From JBBIRG01 sp964410965 (GTDB taxonomy: Bacteria; CLD3; SB21; JBBIRG01), in NCBI GenBank assembly GCA_964410965.1, contig CAYPIY010000004.1:1-64000 (forward strand): a stretch of DNA of 64,000 nt, written 5' to 3'. Shown here in pieces: positions 52,396-60,398 of this stretch (positions within the stretch are counted from its first letter, which is position 1; every line of letters begins with the position of its first letter). The notes below the pieces were generated by a model. The model was not told the DNA's origin. It saw nothing but the letters and a program-made list of their open reading frames with translations, and ran no database searches. A program made the position numbers and the translations under genes.

Positions 52396-54156
52396 ATGAG
52401 ATCGCGCGCCGAAGGTTCCGAATTAAAAGGCGTTGTGGACTGTTTAACATTTTTACGTGAATCGAACATCGGGCAAAAGGAAGATCTTAAAGGCAAAACG
52501 GTCATGGTGATCGGGGGCGGGAATACGGCCATCGACGCCGCAAGAACGTCCCTGAGGCTGGGTGCGGAAAAAGTGATCGTGATCTACCGGCGCAGCCGCG
52601 AGGAAATGCCCTGCTTTGCCCCCGAGATCGAAGACGCGGAAAAAGAAGGCGTCCACATCACCGTTCTGCGCAATCCCGTAAAATACACCGGTGAAAACGG
52701 ACGGTTAAAACAAGTCCAGTTGGTCAAAATGAAACTTGGCGAAAAGGACTCCAGCGGACGAAGAAGCCCTGAGCCGATTGCCGGTTCCGAATATTTTGAA
52801 AATGTCGATTATGTCATCGAAGCCGTCGGTCTAAACGCCGACACTCAGGCATTTGAAGGACAAATCGCCCTGAATAAAAACGGAACCATCACCGCGAATC
52901 CCAAAACGCTTCAGACGTCGGTCGAATACATTTTTGCCGGGGGCGATGCGGTCACCGGATCCACCACGCTCATTGAAGCCGCAGGACAGGGCAAACAAGC
53001 CGCGTTCTATATGGATAAATGGCTTCGCGGCCTTGACATGAACGATTACAATGACGGAGATAAACTGCCCGCCATCGATAAGAAAAAAGTTATAAACACA
53101 TATAAGGGCGTCAAAGTTCCGCGAATACCTAACGCCGAAATCCCCTTAGACGAACGCGCGCGCAGTTGGGAAGAGGTTGAAAAAACATATACGGAAGACG
53201 AAATGAAAGCCAGCACACAGCGGTGCCTGGATTGCGGAAATTGCCGTGAATGTCACCAATGCCTGAGCGCTTGCCCCGCCAACGCGATTGATTTTTCGCA
53301 ACGAACTCAAAAATCAGCAATCAAAGCAAAATCCGTTGTGGTTGCCACGGGCTATAAATTGTTTCCGCCGTCAGGAAAGCCAAAATACGGTTATTCAAAA
53401 TTCGCGAATGTAATTGATTCCATGCAGATGGACCGTTTAATTGCGCCGACCCGCCCGTTTAACAATGTTCTGCGCCCCGGCGACGGGAAAACACCGGACA
53501 ATATCGCGTACATTCTTTGTACCGGTTCCCGAGATTCCGCTATCGAAAACGGGGGCTGCGGAACCGATTGCGGCAATAATCCCATTTGTTCGCAAATCTG
53601 CTGTATGTACTCAATCAAACAGGCACAACTGTTAATGGGCGCTCTGCCCATGGCCGATATAACCATTTATTATATGGATATCCGCGCTTTTGGAAAAGGA
53701 TACGAGGAGTTTTTTCAGCAGGCAAAATCCATGGGAACTAACTTCATCAAAGGAAAAGTCGCCCAGATCAAGGAAACGGAAGACGGCAGCGGCGATTTGA
53801 TCGTGCGTTTCGAGGATATAACAAAAGGTATCGTCAAAGAATCAAAACACGATTTAGTCGTTCTTTCCGTCGGTGTTTTACCCAACAAAGATGTGTCCGG
53901 TATTTTCAAAACGCAGCCTCTGGAATTAGATGAATTTAACTATGTAAAACAGGTCGACGAACTTGTCAGCCCGGCTTTGACAAGCATCCATGGCGTTTTT
54001 GTCGCCGGCGCGGCTTCGGGTCCGAAAGATATTCCGGATTCTATTTTATCGGCGGGAAGCGCCGCATCGGAAGTAGCGGGATATTTGAACGGGAAAAAAC
54101 TTACCGTGGATGGCACGGTCGATCGATTACAAACCTTACAGGAAGCGGCTGTCTAA
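52396..54156 (+). CDS. HdrA-like flavoprotein with GltD-type insert, C-terminal part
   Basis: 586 codons, same frame as the preceding part. It continues the GltD-like NAD(P)-binding domain (GKTVMVIGGGNTAIDAARTS, VIYRRSREEMPC). A 2x[4Fe-4S]-like cysteine array (CLDCGNCRECHQCLSACPAN) follows, then the rest of the HdrA-like FAD domain with cysteines in LCTGSRDSA and GGCGTDCGNNPICSQICCMY. In QmoA/HdrA-type complexes such proteins receive electrons and pass them through flavin, possibly by bifurcation between NAD(P)H and the menaquinone-linked subunit. The ATG at 52396 is the first in-frame start after the TAA, but native translation probably starts at 51349 if the stop is an artefact. It overlaps the open frame of the next gene. 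Confidence 0.85.
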   Translation: MRSRAEGSELKGVVDCLTFLRESNIGQKEDLKGKTVMVIGGGNTAIDAARTSLRLGAEKVIVIYRRSREEMPCFAPEIEDAEKEGVHITVLRNPVKYTGENGRLKQVQLVKMKLGEKDSSGRRSPEPIAGSEYFENVDYVIEAVGLNADTQAFEGQIALNKNGTITANPKTLQTSVEYIFAGGDAVTGSTTLIEAAGQGKQAAFYMDKWLRGLDMNDYNDGDKLPAIDKKKVINTYKGVKVPRIPNAEIPLDERARSWEEVEKTYTEDEMKASTQRCLDCGNCRECHQCLSACPANAIDFSQRTQKSAIKAKSVVVATGYKLFPPSGKPKYGYSKFANVIDSMQMDRLIAPTRPFNNVLRPGDGKTPDNIAYILCTGSRDSAIENGGCGTDCGNNPICSQICCMYSIKQAQLLMGALPMADITIYYMDIRAFGKGYEEFFQQAKSMGTNFIKGKVAQIKETEDGSGDLIVRFEDITKGIVKESKHDLVVLSVGVLPNKDVSGIFKTQPLELDEFNYVKQVDELVSPALTSIHGVFVAGAASGPKDIPDSILSAGSAASEVAGYLNGKKLTVDGTVDRLQTLQEAAV

Positions 54157-54190
54157 TGCCGCGCAGAACGATAAATCAGAAGGAACCGCT

Positions 54191-56395
54191 GTGAGACAAA
54201 GAATAGGCGTATATATCTGCCATTGCGGCGGAAATATATCAGATTATGTGGAAGTTGAAGAACTCGGCAAAATGTTCCAAAAGGAAGACGGCGTAGTCGT
54301 TTCCAAAGACGTCATGTTCGCATGCGCCGATTCCAATCAAAAAGCGATGATCGACGACATTCAAAAACACAATCTTGACGCAATCGTCGTCGCTTCCTGT
54401 TCTCCGAAACTTCATTTGTACACCTTCCGGGGGGTCGCGTCTCGCGCCGGTTTAAATCCGAATAATTATGTCCAGGTCAATATACGCGAACAATGCTCGT
54501 GGCCGCACAGCGACCACCCGCGCGAAGCCACGGTCAAGGCCGCGGGTTTAATCCGCGCCGGCATCAACCGCGTCGCTTTTTCAGAAGCGCTGGATAATAT
54601 CGAAATTGAAGTCAAGAAATCGGCGCTGGTGGTCGGAGCGGGTATTGCGGGAATGAAAGCCGCCATTGATCTTGCCCGTTCAGGCAACGAGGTGTATCTG
54701 ATCGAGAAGGATTTTTTTGTCGGAGGGCACATCACGCAAAAAGAAAAATTGTTTGTGACCGGCCAAAACGGAAAAGAAATTGTTAGAATACTGTACGATG
54801 AAATACGAAGTTATCCTAACATTACTGTTTTTACGGGCGCGACCGTTGAAAAAGTCAGCGGAAGTTTGGGTAGTTTCCATGTGGATATTAAAATCAAACC
54901 CCGCTATATCAATGGAAAAGCCGATAAAGAGCTTGTCAGACAGGCTATGGAAACCTGTGATGTGTATGTCCCGGATAATGATTTTAATGACGGGTTAACC
55001 AAACGTAAAGCTGTTTATAAAAATTATCCCCACGCCCTACCCGATGTACCGGTGGTTGATGCGGATGCGCTGAAAGAGCATAAAGATTATATTGACAAAT
55101 TCAAAACGGTCATCAATCTCAACGAACAGGAAGAAACGATTTCTTTGTACGCGGGCGCCGTCCTCATCACCACCGGGTTTGACAATTATATTCCGAAAGA
55201 CGGCGAATTCGGCTATAAAAACATACCCAATGTGATTACATTGCCCCAGTTAAACCGGTTAATGGAAATATCGCCGGATAAACTGGTTTACAACGGAAAA
55301 GAAATCAGGAGCGTCGCCTTTATATACTGCGTGGGAAGCCGTCAGACCAAGGGTGAAAACAAATACTGCTCCCGGCAGTGTTGTACGTCGACAATTTACA
55401 CGGCTAATCAGTTGAAAGAAAAATACGGACGGATTCAGAATTATCATCTCTATCGCGATATTCGTACCTACGGAAAGCAGGAAATTTTCTATGAAAAAGC
55501 GTCCAAACAAGGTGATCTGTTTTTCAAATACGAAGAAAAAGAACCGCCGACCGTTGAAATGAACGGACAATCCATTGAACTCAAAGTTAAAGATTACCTG
55601 ACGTCAAAAAAAGAAATGGAAATAGAGCCGGACATGGTCGTTCTGGTCACAGGAATGGTATCGCGCGGAGATTCAAAAAGCATATCCGAATTCTTTAAGA
55701 TCCCGATCGGGAATGATAAATTCTTCAACGAGATTCACCCGAAACTGAAACCTGTCGAAACTGTCATCAAAGGGGTTTATATCGGCGGATCGTGTCAGGG
55801 CCCGAAAAACGCCAGTGAGTCCGTACAATCGGCGCTGGCAGGCGCTTCAAAAATAACGGCGTTGCTGAAAAGCGGAACGGTCCTGGGCGATCCGGTCATT
55901 GCCAGGGTCAATGCGGATGCCTGCGCCTGGTGCGGTAAATGCGCCGAAGTCTGCGATTATACCGCAATTAAAGAAATGACCGACGAAGCCGGGAAACATA
56001 TCGCCGGAGTCAATAAAGGCGTTTGCGCGGGTTGCGGCATTTGCGCACCGGTTTGCCCCGTGAATGCCATTGAAATGGCCAAATATACCGATCATGAGAT
56101 TGAGTCTATGATTGACGGCTTCAGCGCTGAAGTAGTCATCGACGAAACGCACGCTCCCGATTCGGCTGATCAAAATAAAGATAATCAAGCCGTGGCAATG
56201 AAAGAATACCCTCAATTATGGAAAAACATACTCGAAGTGATCGGAACCGATAAGAAAACGATCCCCGAAGTGACGGATGTTCTGAAAGTTCCGCCTGAAA
56301 TCATTACCTATCATGTAATGACCATGAATAAATACGGCGTGGTTACGCCGGCCGGAACAAACGAAAAAGAATATTTTTATTACAGAGTAAAATAA
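54191..56395 (+). CDS. HdrA-like (heterodisulfide reductase A / QmoB-type) flavoprotein
   Basis: About 734 residues from the GTG at 54191, supported by GAAGGA upstream; the open frame runs back to 54110 inside the previous gene. RIGVYICHCGGNISDYV is the standard HdrA N-terminus, followed by MFACADSNQKAM and IREQCSWPHSDHP. The FAD motif is ALVVGAGIAGMKAAIDLARS. Further HdrA cysteines are in YCVGSRQTKGENKYCSRQCC. Two 4Fe-4S motifs (CAWCGKCAEVCDY, CAGCGICAPVCPV) lie near residues 590-630. A ~70-residue C-terminal winged-helix-like domain (around TIPEVTDVLKVPPEIITYHV) is an addition not usual in HdrA. It is downstream of the other HdrA-like gene and 4 bp before the membrane subunit, as in QmoAB-C. 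Confidence 0.92.
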   Translation: MRQRIGVYICHCGGNISDYVEVEELGKMFQKEDGVVVSKDVMFACADSNQKAMIDDIQKHNLDAIVVASCSPKLHLYTFRGVASRAGLNPNNYVQVNIREQCSWPHSDHPREATVKAAGLIRAGINRVAFSEALDNIEIEVKKSALVVGAGIAGMKAAIDLARSGNEVYLIEKDFFVGGHITQKEKLFVTGQNGKEIVRILYDEIRSYPNITVFTGATVEKVSGSLGSFHVDIKIKPRYINGKADKELVRQAMETCDVYVPDNDFNDGLTKRKAVYKNYPHALPDVPVVDADALKEHKDYIDKFKTVINLNEQEETISLYAGAVLITTGFDNYIPKDGEFGYKNIPNVITLPQLNRLMEISPDKLVYNGKEIRSVAFIYCVGSRQTKGENKYCSRQCCTSTIYTANQLKEKYGRIQNYHLYRDIRTYGKQEIFYEKASKQGDLFFKYEEKEPPTVEMNGQSIELKVKDYLTSKKEMEIEPDMVVLVTGMVSRGDSKSISEFFKIPIGNDKFFNEIHPKLKPVETVIKGVYIGGSCQGPKNASESVQSALAGASKITALLKSGTVLGDPVIARVNADACAWCGKCAEVCDYTAIKEMTDEAGKHIAGVNKGVCAGCGICAPVCPVNAIEMAKYTDHEIESMIDGFSAEVVIDETHAPDSADQNKDNQAVAMKEYPQLWKNILEVIGTDKKTIPEVTDVLKVPPEIITYHVMTMNKYGVVTPAGTNEKEYFYYRVK

Positions 56396-56399
56396 TCCT

Positions 56400-57455
56400 A
56401 TGGCCAAAGTTAATCCCGAATTCGCAAATGATCTTGCCAAGTACGGCGTTGAAGACTTTACCGCATGTTTTAATTGCGGAAACTGTACGGCAATATGTTC
56501 GCTGTCAACCAACGAAAGTTCTTTTCCCCGCGAAATGATCCGATACTCTTCGCTTGGCCTGGAAGATGAGATATCCGCGTCATTAAAACCCTGGGGATGT
56601 TATTATTGCGGCGAATGTTCCGTTGAATGCCCGCGGAAGGCCAATCCGGGTGAGTTGATGATGACGCTCAGAAAATGGCTCTCGGTCAAATACGATTGGA
56701 CAGGTTTATCGGGTTTATTTTATAAATATTTACCGGTCACGATCACCGCTATGATTCTAATTCTTGCCGGCGTCATTGTGTTTGCCGATTCCGTAGGTTT
56801 TGATTTGGATAAAATGCTGCATTTCGGACATTGGTTTGAAATGAGCGCTATCGCCGCCGTCTTTGTTTCGATTTTCATTCCAAACTTATCCCGAATGTGG
56901 TATTTTACGGTAATCAAACCGAAAATAAAAGTAAGGTTTAAAACTTACTTTACGGCTTTGGGCGATTTATTCGTACACATGTTTACACAAAAACGCGCCA
57001 GGGATTGCGATGATAATTATTTTCGGTGGTTAGAACACTTGGTTTTAGTTTTCTCCTATCTTTTATTATTGTTTACAACCGTGTTCTTAAATTGGTTCGA
57101 AACGGAAAATATTTTTATTATCATACTTGGTTACATTGAAAGCGCGTTCATTTTCATCATCACCGTTGATTTTATAAACGATCGTTTAAAAAAGAAAATT
57201 GCCCTGGCGAAACATTCTCAGCCGTCCGATTGGTTTTTTGTCATATGGCTGCTTTTGATGGGCTTGTCAGCTTTCGGCGTCCGGCTTTTTATCGACCTTA
57301 ATATTTTGAAGAATAATTACTGGATGTATTTATTTCATTTGACGGTACTTGCTCAATGGGCGATTATCATAGTTCCTTTCGGAAAATGGACGCATTTTTT
57401 ATACCGGTCATTCGCGATGTATTTTGATAAAGTTATTAAAACGTCTTTAAAATAA
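56400..57455 (+). CDS. HdrC-HdrE fusion (QmoC-type) membrane iron-sulfur subunit
   Basis: 351 residues. The N-terminal 95 residues are HdrC-like, with two 4Fe-4S motifs (CFNCGNCTAICSL and CYYCGECSVECPR, each CxxCxxCxxxC). The rest has about six transmembrane helices, the first being VTITAMILILAGVIVFADSV, with well placed histidines (HFGHWFEM, EHLVLVF, LFHLTVLAQWA) suited to bind b-type haem. This fusion is the hallmark of QmoC, which takes electrons from menaquinol and passes them to the HdrA-like partners, or the reverse. It completes the operon; the start is 4 bp after the preceding stop. Confidence 0.93.
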   Translation: MAKVNPEFANDLAKYGVEDFTACFNCGNCTAICSLSTNESSFPREMIRYSSLGLEDEISASLKPWGCYYCGECSVECPRKANPGELMMTLRKWLSVKYDWTGLSGLFYKYLPVTITAMILILAGVIVFADSVGFDLDKMLHFGHWFEMSAIAAVFVSIFIPNLSRMWYFTVIKPKIKVRFKTYFTALGDLFVHMFTQKRARDCDDNYFRWLEHLVLVFSYLLLLFTTVFLNWFETENIFIIILGYIESAFIFIITVDFINDRLKKKIALAKHSQPSDWFFVIWLLLMGLSAFGVRLFIDLNILKNNYWMYLFHLTVLAQWAIIIVPFGKWTHFLYRSFAMYFDKVIKTSLK

Positions 57456-57472
57456 TATGATTTAAAAAAATG

Positions 57473-57587
57473 ATTCTGTAAGGGTAAAAGGAAAGATTTA
57501 TAGGAAAATACGATTGCACGGACCAGTCAAATACCCATGATTACATGTAATGGAATTATTTTTTTTACCCATCGGCTCATTCAGAAT
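57473..57587. other. Extended inverted repeat downstream of the Hdr operon
   Basis: ATTCTG...CAGAAT (57473-57478 / 57582-57587) encloses GGGTAAAA...TTTTACCC (57482-57489 / 57563-57570), with a separate perfect palindrome ATTACATGTAAT (57540-57551) inside. It could be a large RNA structure or a repeat element at the end of the operon. The 348-bp gap 57456-57803 holds no gene. Confidence 0.35.
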
Positions 57588-57601
57588 TATCTGCAAATTT
57601 A

Positions 57602-57631
57602 TTGACATTATACCTAAAACCAGGATACGAT
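57602..57631 (+). promoter_or_regulatory. Possible promoter of the FadL gene
   Basis: TTGACA at 57602-57607 and TACGAT at 57626-57631 with an 18-bp spacer. It implies a leader of about 165 nt before the ATG at 57804. Confidence 0.45.
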
Positions 57632-57803
57632 CTTAACCGATTTAAACGTTTTTTCTGATACATTACAAGATATTCCGGTATTTTTATGATCTGTTTTTTA
57701 TTTCATGCCATAGATACATCATAGATCTTGTTTAGTATCGGGAGTGAATTCGAACATAAATTATTAACCCTTTTTTGAAAATAATAACCAAACGGAGCAA
57801 TAT

Positions 57804-59303
57804 ATGAAACGAACTTTAGCGATTCTGATCATCCTCGCGGCCATGTCGTCTGAATGGCTTTCCGCGGGTACCAACGGATATTTATTAAACGGTTATAACG
57901 CGAAATCCTTCGGACGCGGGGGAACAACGATCGCCCGTCCGGATAATCTATCGGTCATTCTTACCAATCCGGCCGGATTGGCGTTCCTGGATAAACGATC
58001 CATCGGCCTGGGTTTCGGCCTGCTGATTCCAAAAGTCCAGTTCAGAAACGCGGTTAACGACAACACGGTCGCGGATCAGAAATATTACCCGATGCCGTTT
58101 TCCGGTTACGCTGATCCGCGTGAAGGATCATCCTGGGCCTGGGGAGTCGGTTTGAATGTGGTCGGCGGGATGGGAGCGGAATATGTGCTGGATCACGCTC
58201 TGCTCGGAGAACAGAAGTATTTTTCCAACTTCGGCTATATGACGTTCGGGCCGTCGTTCGCCTACCGGATTAACGATCAATGGGCTGTAGGCGCAGGATT
58301 TCAGTTATATTACGGCATGTTGGATTTTAAAATGCCGTTTTCTATAGAACCGGTAGCAAATCTTCAGGGTCACCCGGTGAATAACCCGGGCATGACCTTC
58401 GGGCAAATGTTTGCCGCCCCGACAAACCAGGGCGGATTCGGGTATACAGAAGTCACGGCGTACGCGAATATGAAAGGCCTGAAAGGCTACGGCGCCGGCG
58501 CGAATCTCGGCGTGATCTTTAAACCCAACGACCGCTGGACGCTTGGCCTTGCCTACACCAGCCCGGCAAAAATGATTCTCAAGGGAAAAGCCGTGATGGA
58601 TATGACCGATCAGTTTAACGAGGCGTTTGGACTGGCCGTTCAGGGTTACATGGCGCAGAATCCGACAGCGACCCTGGAGCAAGCCCAGGCGGCCGTCGGA
58701 CAAATGTTTACGAATATGGGCATTAATCTTTCCCAGGGTGTAGCCGCGGAATACGGTAAAAACACAGCCGAATTCGGTGTGCCCCAGAAACTCGGGCTCG
58801 GCGTCAGTTTCAAACCTTCGGATAAACTAATTCTTGCCCTTGACCTCGAATGGATTAACTGGTCGGCCGCGTTCAAGAAAATGCCGATCAAGCTAAAAGA
58901 CGGATCGAGCGAGAACATCAACCTCATGATCAACGGCGAAACAACTGACGGCACTTTCAATTATAATTTCCCGCTGAAATGGAAGGACGCGTATAATTTC
59001 AAATTCGGCGCCGATTACAGTTTAGACGATAAGACCAATATCCGCGCGGGATTTATTCACGGAAAAAATCCGGTACCGGGTAATACACTATTCGCGATTT
59101 TTCCCGCAATCGTGGAAAACCATATCACACTCGGCGTCGGCCGTAGTTTCACCGACCGGTTCACCGTCGACCTGGCTTATATATACACCCTCAACAAAAA
59201 ACAACAATCCGGATCGACACATCTCATCGGCCAGGAATACGTCAACAGCCGCGATCAATTGCGCGAACAAATGTTAATGACGTCGTTCACGTATTCATTC
59301 TGA
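57804..59303 (+). CDS. FadL/OmpP1/TodX family outer-membrane protein
   Basis: 499 residues. Signal peptide (RTLAILIILAAMSSEWLSAG) is followed by the FadL N-terminal hatch signature: NGYLLNGYNAKSFGRGGTTI and LSVILTNPAGLAFL, where the conserved NPAGLA motif is diagnostic. The rest is a beta-barrel of alternating residues ending in an aromatic C-terminus (MLMTSFTYSF), as required for outer-membrane insertion. FadL proteins let long-chain fatty acids or hydrophobic aromatics cross the outer membrane. There is no fatty-acid gene nearby. GGAGC lies about 8 nt before the ATG. Confidence 0.93.
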   Translation: MKRTLAILIILAAMSSEWLSAGTNGYLLNGYNAKSFGRGGTTIARPDNLSVILTNPAGLAFLDKRSIGLGFGLLIPKVQFRNAVNDNTVADQKYYPMPFSGYADPREGSSWAWGVGLNVVGGMGAEYVLDHALLGEQKYFSNFGYMTFGPSFAYRINDQWAVGAGFQLYYGMLDFKMPFSIEPVANLQGHPVNNPGMTFGQMFAAPTNQGGFGYTEVTAYANMKGLKGYGAGANLGVIFKPNDRWTLGLAYTSPAKMILKGKAVMDMTDQFNEAFGLAVQGYMAQNPTATLEQAQAAVGQMFTNMGINLSQGVAAEYGKNTAEFGVPQKLGLGVSFKPSDKLILALDLEWINWSAAFKKMPIKLKDGSSENINLMINGETTDGTFNYNFPLKWKDAYNFKFGADYSLDDKTNIRAGFIHGKNPVPGNTLFAIFPAIVENHITLGVGRSFTDRFTVDLAYIYTLNKKQQSGSTHLIGQEYVNSRDQLREQMLMTSFTYSF

Positions 59304-59604
59304 TCCTGGTAGCCCGGGCGGTCTGCTTTAAAATTAACCGAAACAAAAAAGAACACTCTAAGTTGATTGAAAGATGTTTTGAAGTTCATTAAAACAATAG
59401 ATAGTAAAACAATGCAATCAATGAAGTGTTTTATGTGGATCAATGTCAATTCTTTGTTTCATGCGCATTACCGAAAAATCAGCAAGAGAAAGGAATGAAA
59501 TTTATCTGAATGATTAATTCCATTCTGATTATTATTTTATAGATAATATCAGGATTCGGTAGTAGAAGATAAAACAGACACAAGCAGAATCAATAACAAC
59601 AATA
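59304..59604. other. 300-bp stretch without a supported gene
   Basis: I see no open frame with a ribosome binding site and no tRNA-like structure between the FadL stop and the terminator at 59605. It may be the 3' untranslated region of the FadL message or contain a small RNA. Confidence 0.4.
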
Positions 59605-59637
59605 AAAGGTCAATTCACCGAATTGACCTTTTTTTTT
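59605..59637 (+). terminator. Strong intrinsic terminator
   Basis: Perfect 11-12-bp stem AAAGGTCAATTC(..)AATTGACCTTT followed by T8 on the plus strand. It lies about 300 bp after the FadL stop, much further than usual. Confidence 0.85.
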
Positions 59638-59651
59638 GCATCAGAGTATGA

Positions 59652-59690
59652 TTATATTTCAATCTTCACACCCGGCAGCGGCATGGTGAG
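59652..59690 (-). pseudogene. Remnant of a TonB-receptor 3' end
   Basis: On the minus strand this reads L-T-M-P-L-P-G-V-K-I-E-I-stop, matching the C-terminus of the receptor at 60399-62771 (S-T-M-P-L-L-G-V-K-I-E-I-stop). The DNA match is 35 of 36 bases (59652-59687 against 60399-60434), including the stop codon. Upstream of it the sequence has no receptor-like frame. Confidence 0.7.
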
Positions 59691-59749
59691 AGGATTTAAA
59701 GCATGACCATAACGAGGGTCTTACATAGAAATAATAAAATCCATTTAAA

Positions 59750-60367
59750 TTATTGCCTATTAACGCCCGTTACGCAAACAACGGATACGGGTTTCATATG
59801 CTTTATTTCTGTCTTAATATCCCTGAAACCGGCTTGACGCAGACTATCTGAAATTGTATTGCCAATTTCAATTGTTCCCGTGTCGCTGGAACCGGGTTTC
59901 CTGGGTTGATGAACAATCGCTATGATTCCGTCCGGTTTCATGTTTGCTTTTATCCGGATCAGTTTTTCGACCTTTCGATCCCAAAACTGAAATGAATTAA
60001 TATCGAGCACCTTATCTAAAGTGACGTCAAAAGACGGTAATTCCGATACCTCACCTAAAAATAATTTAACTTTCCCTGAAGCAATTTCTTGTCGATTTCT
60101 TTTGATAGCTTGGTCGTACATAACTTTTGATCGATCAATGCCATAGACCATTCCGTCAGTTATGATTTCGGCTATTTTCTGAATCGCTACACCAGGCCCG
60201 AAACCGATTTCCAAAACATGATCCTCAGGCATCAACTTCAGCATATCGATTGCCCAGTTATTACGTTCTATATTTGATTTTCTGTGCGACATAATGAAAC
60301 CCGCGAGAGATCCCTGCCATCCGCTTGGATGTCCAAATTGTGATGATATTTTCTTCCATAAGATCAT
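59750..60367 (-). CDS. Class I SAM-dependent methyltransferase
   Basis: 205 residues. SAM-binding motif I is HVLEIGFGPGVAIQKIAEII, followed by VYGIDRSKVMYDQAIKRNRQ (acidic residue at the end of beta-2), the DVTLDKVLDINSFQFW motif IV region and KPDGIIAIVHQPRKPG. The FGPG loop is typical of UbiE-like or phospholipid methyltransferase-type proteins. The N-terminal HPSGWQGSLAGFIMSHRKSN is also seen in small Methyltransf_11/25 enzymes of environmental bacteria. Substrate unknown. It is inserted between the TonB receptor gene and a leftover receptor tail, which suggests that it came in between or that a duplicated receptor was lost. Confidence 0.85.
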   Translation of the reverse strand: MILWKKISSQFGHPSGWQGSLAGFIMSHRKSNIERNNWAIDMLKLMPEDHVLEIGFGPGVAIQKIAEIITDGMVYGIDRSKVMYDQAIKRNRQEIASGKVKLFLGEVSELPSFDVTLDKVLDINSFQFWDRKVEKLIRIKANMKPDGIIAIVHQPRKPGSSDTGTIEIGNTISDSLRQAGFRDIKTEIKHMKPVSVVCVTGVNRQ

Positions 60368-60398
60368 ATTTATATCCCTTCAAATTAATTTGAATATC

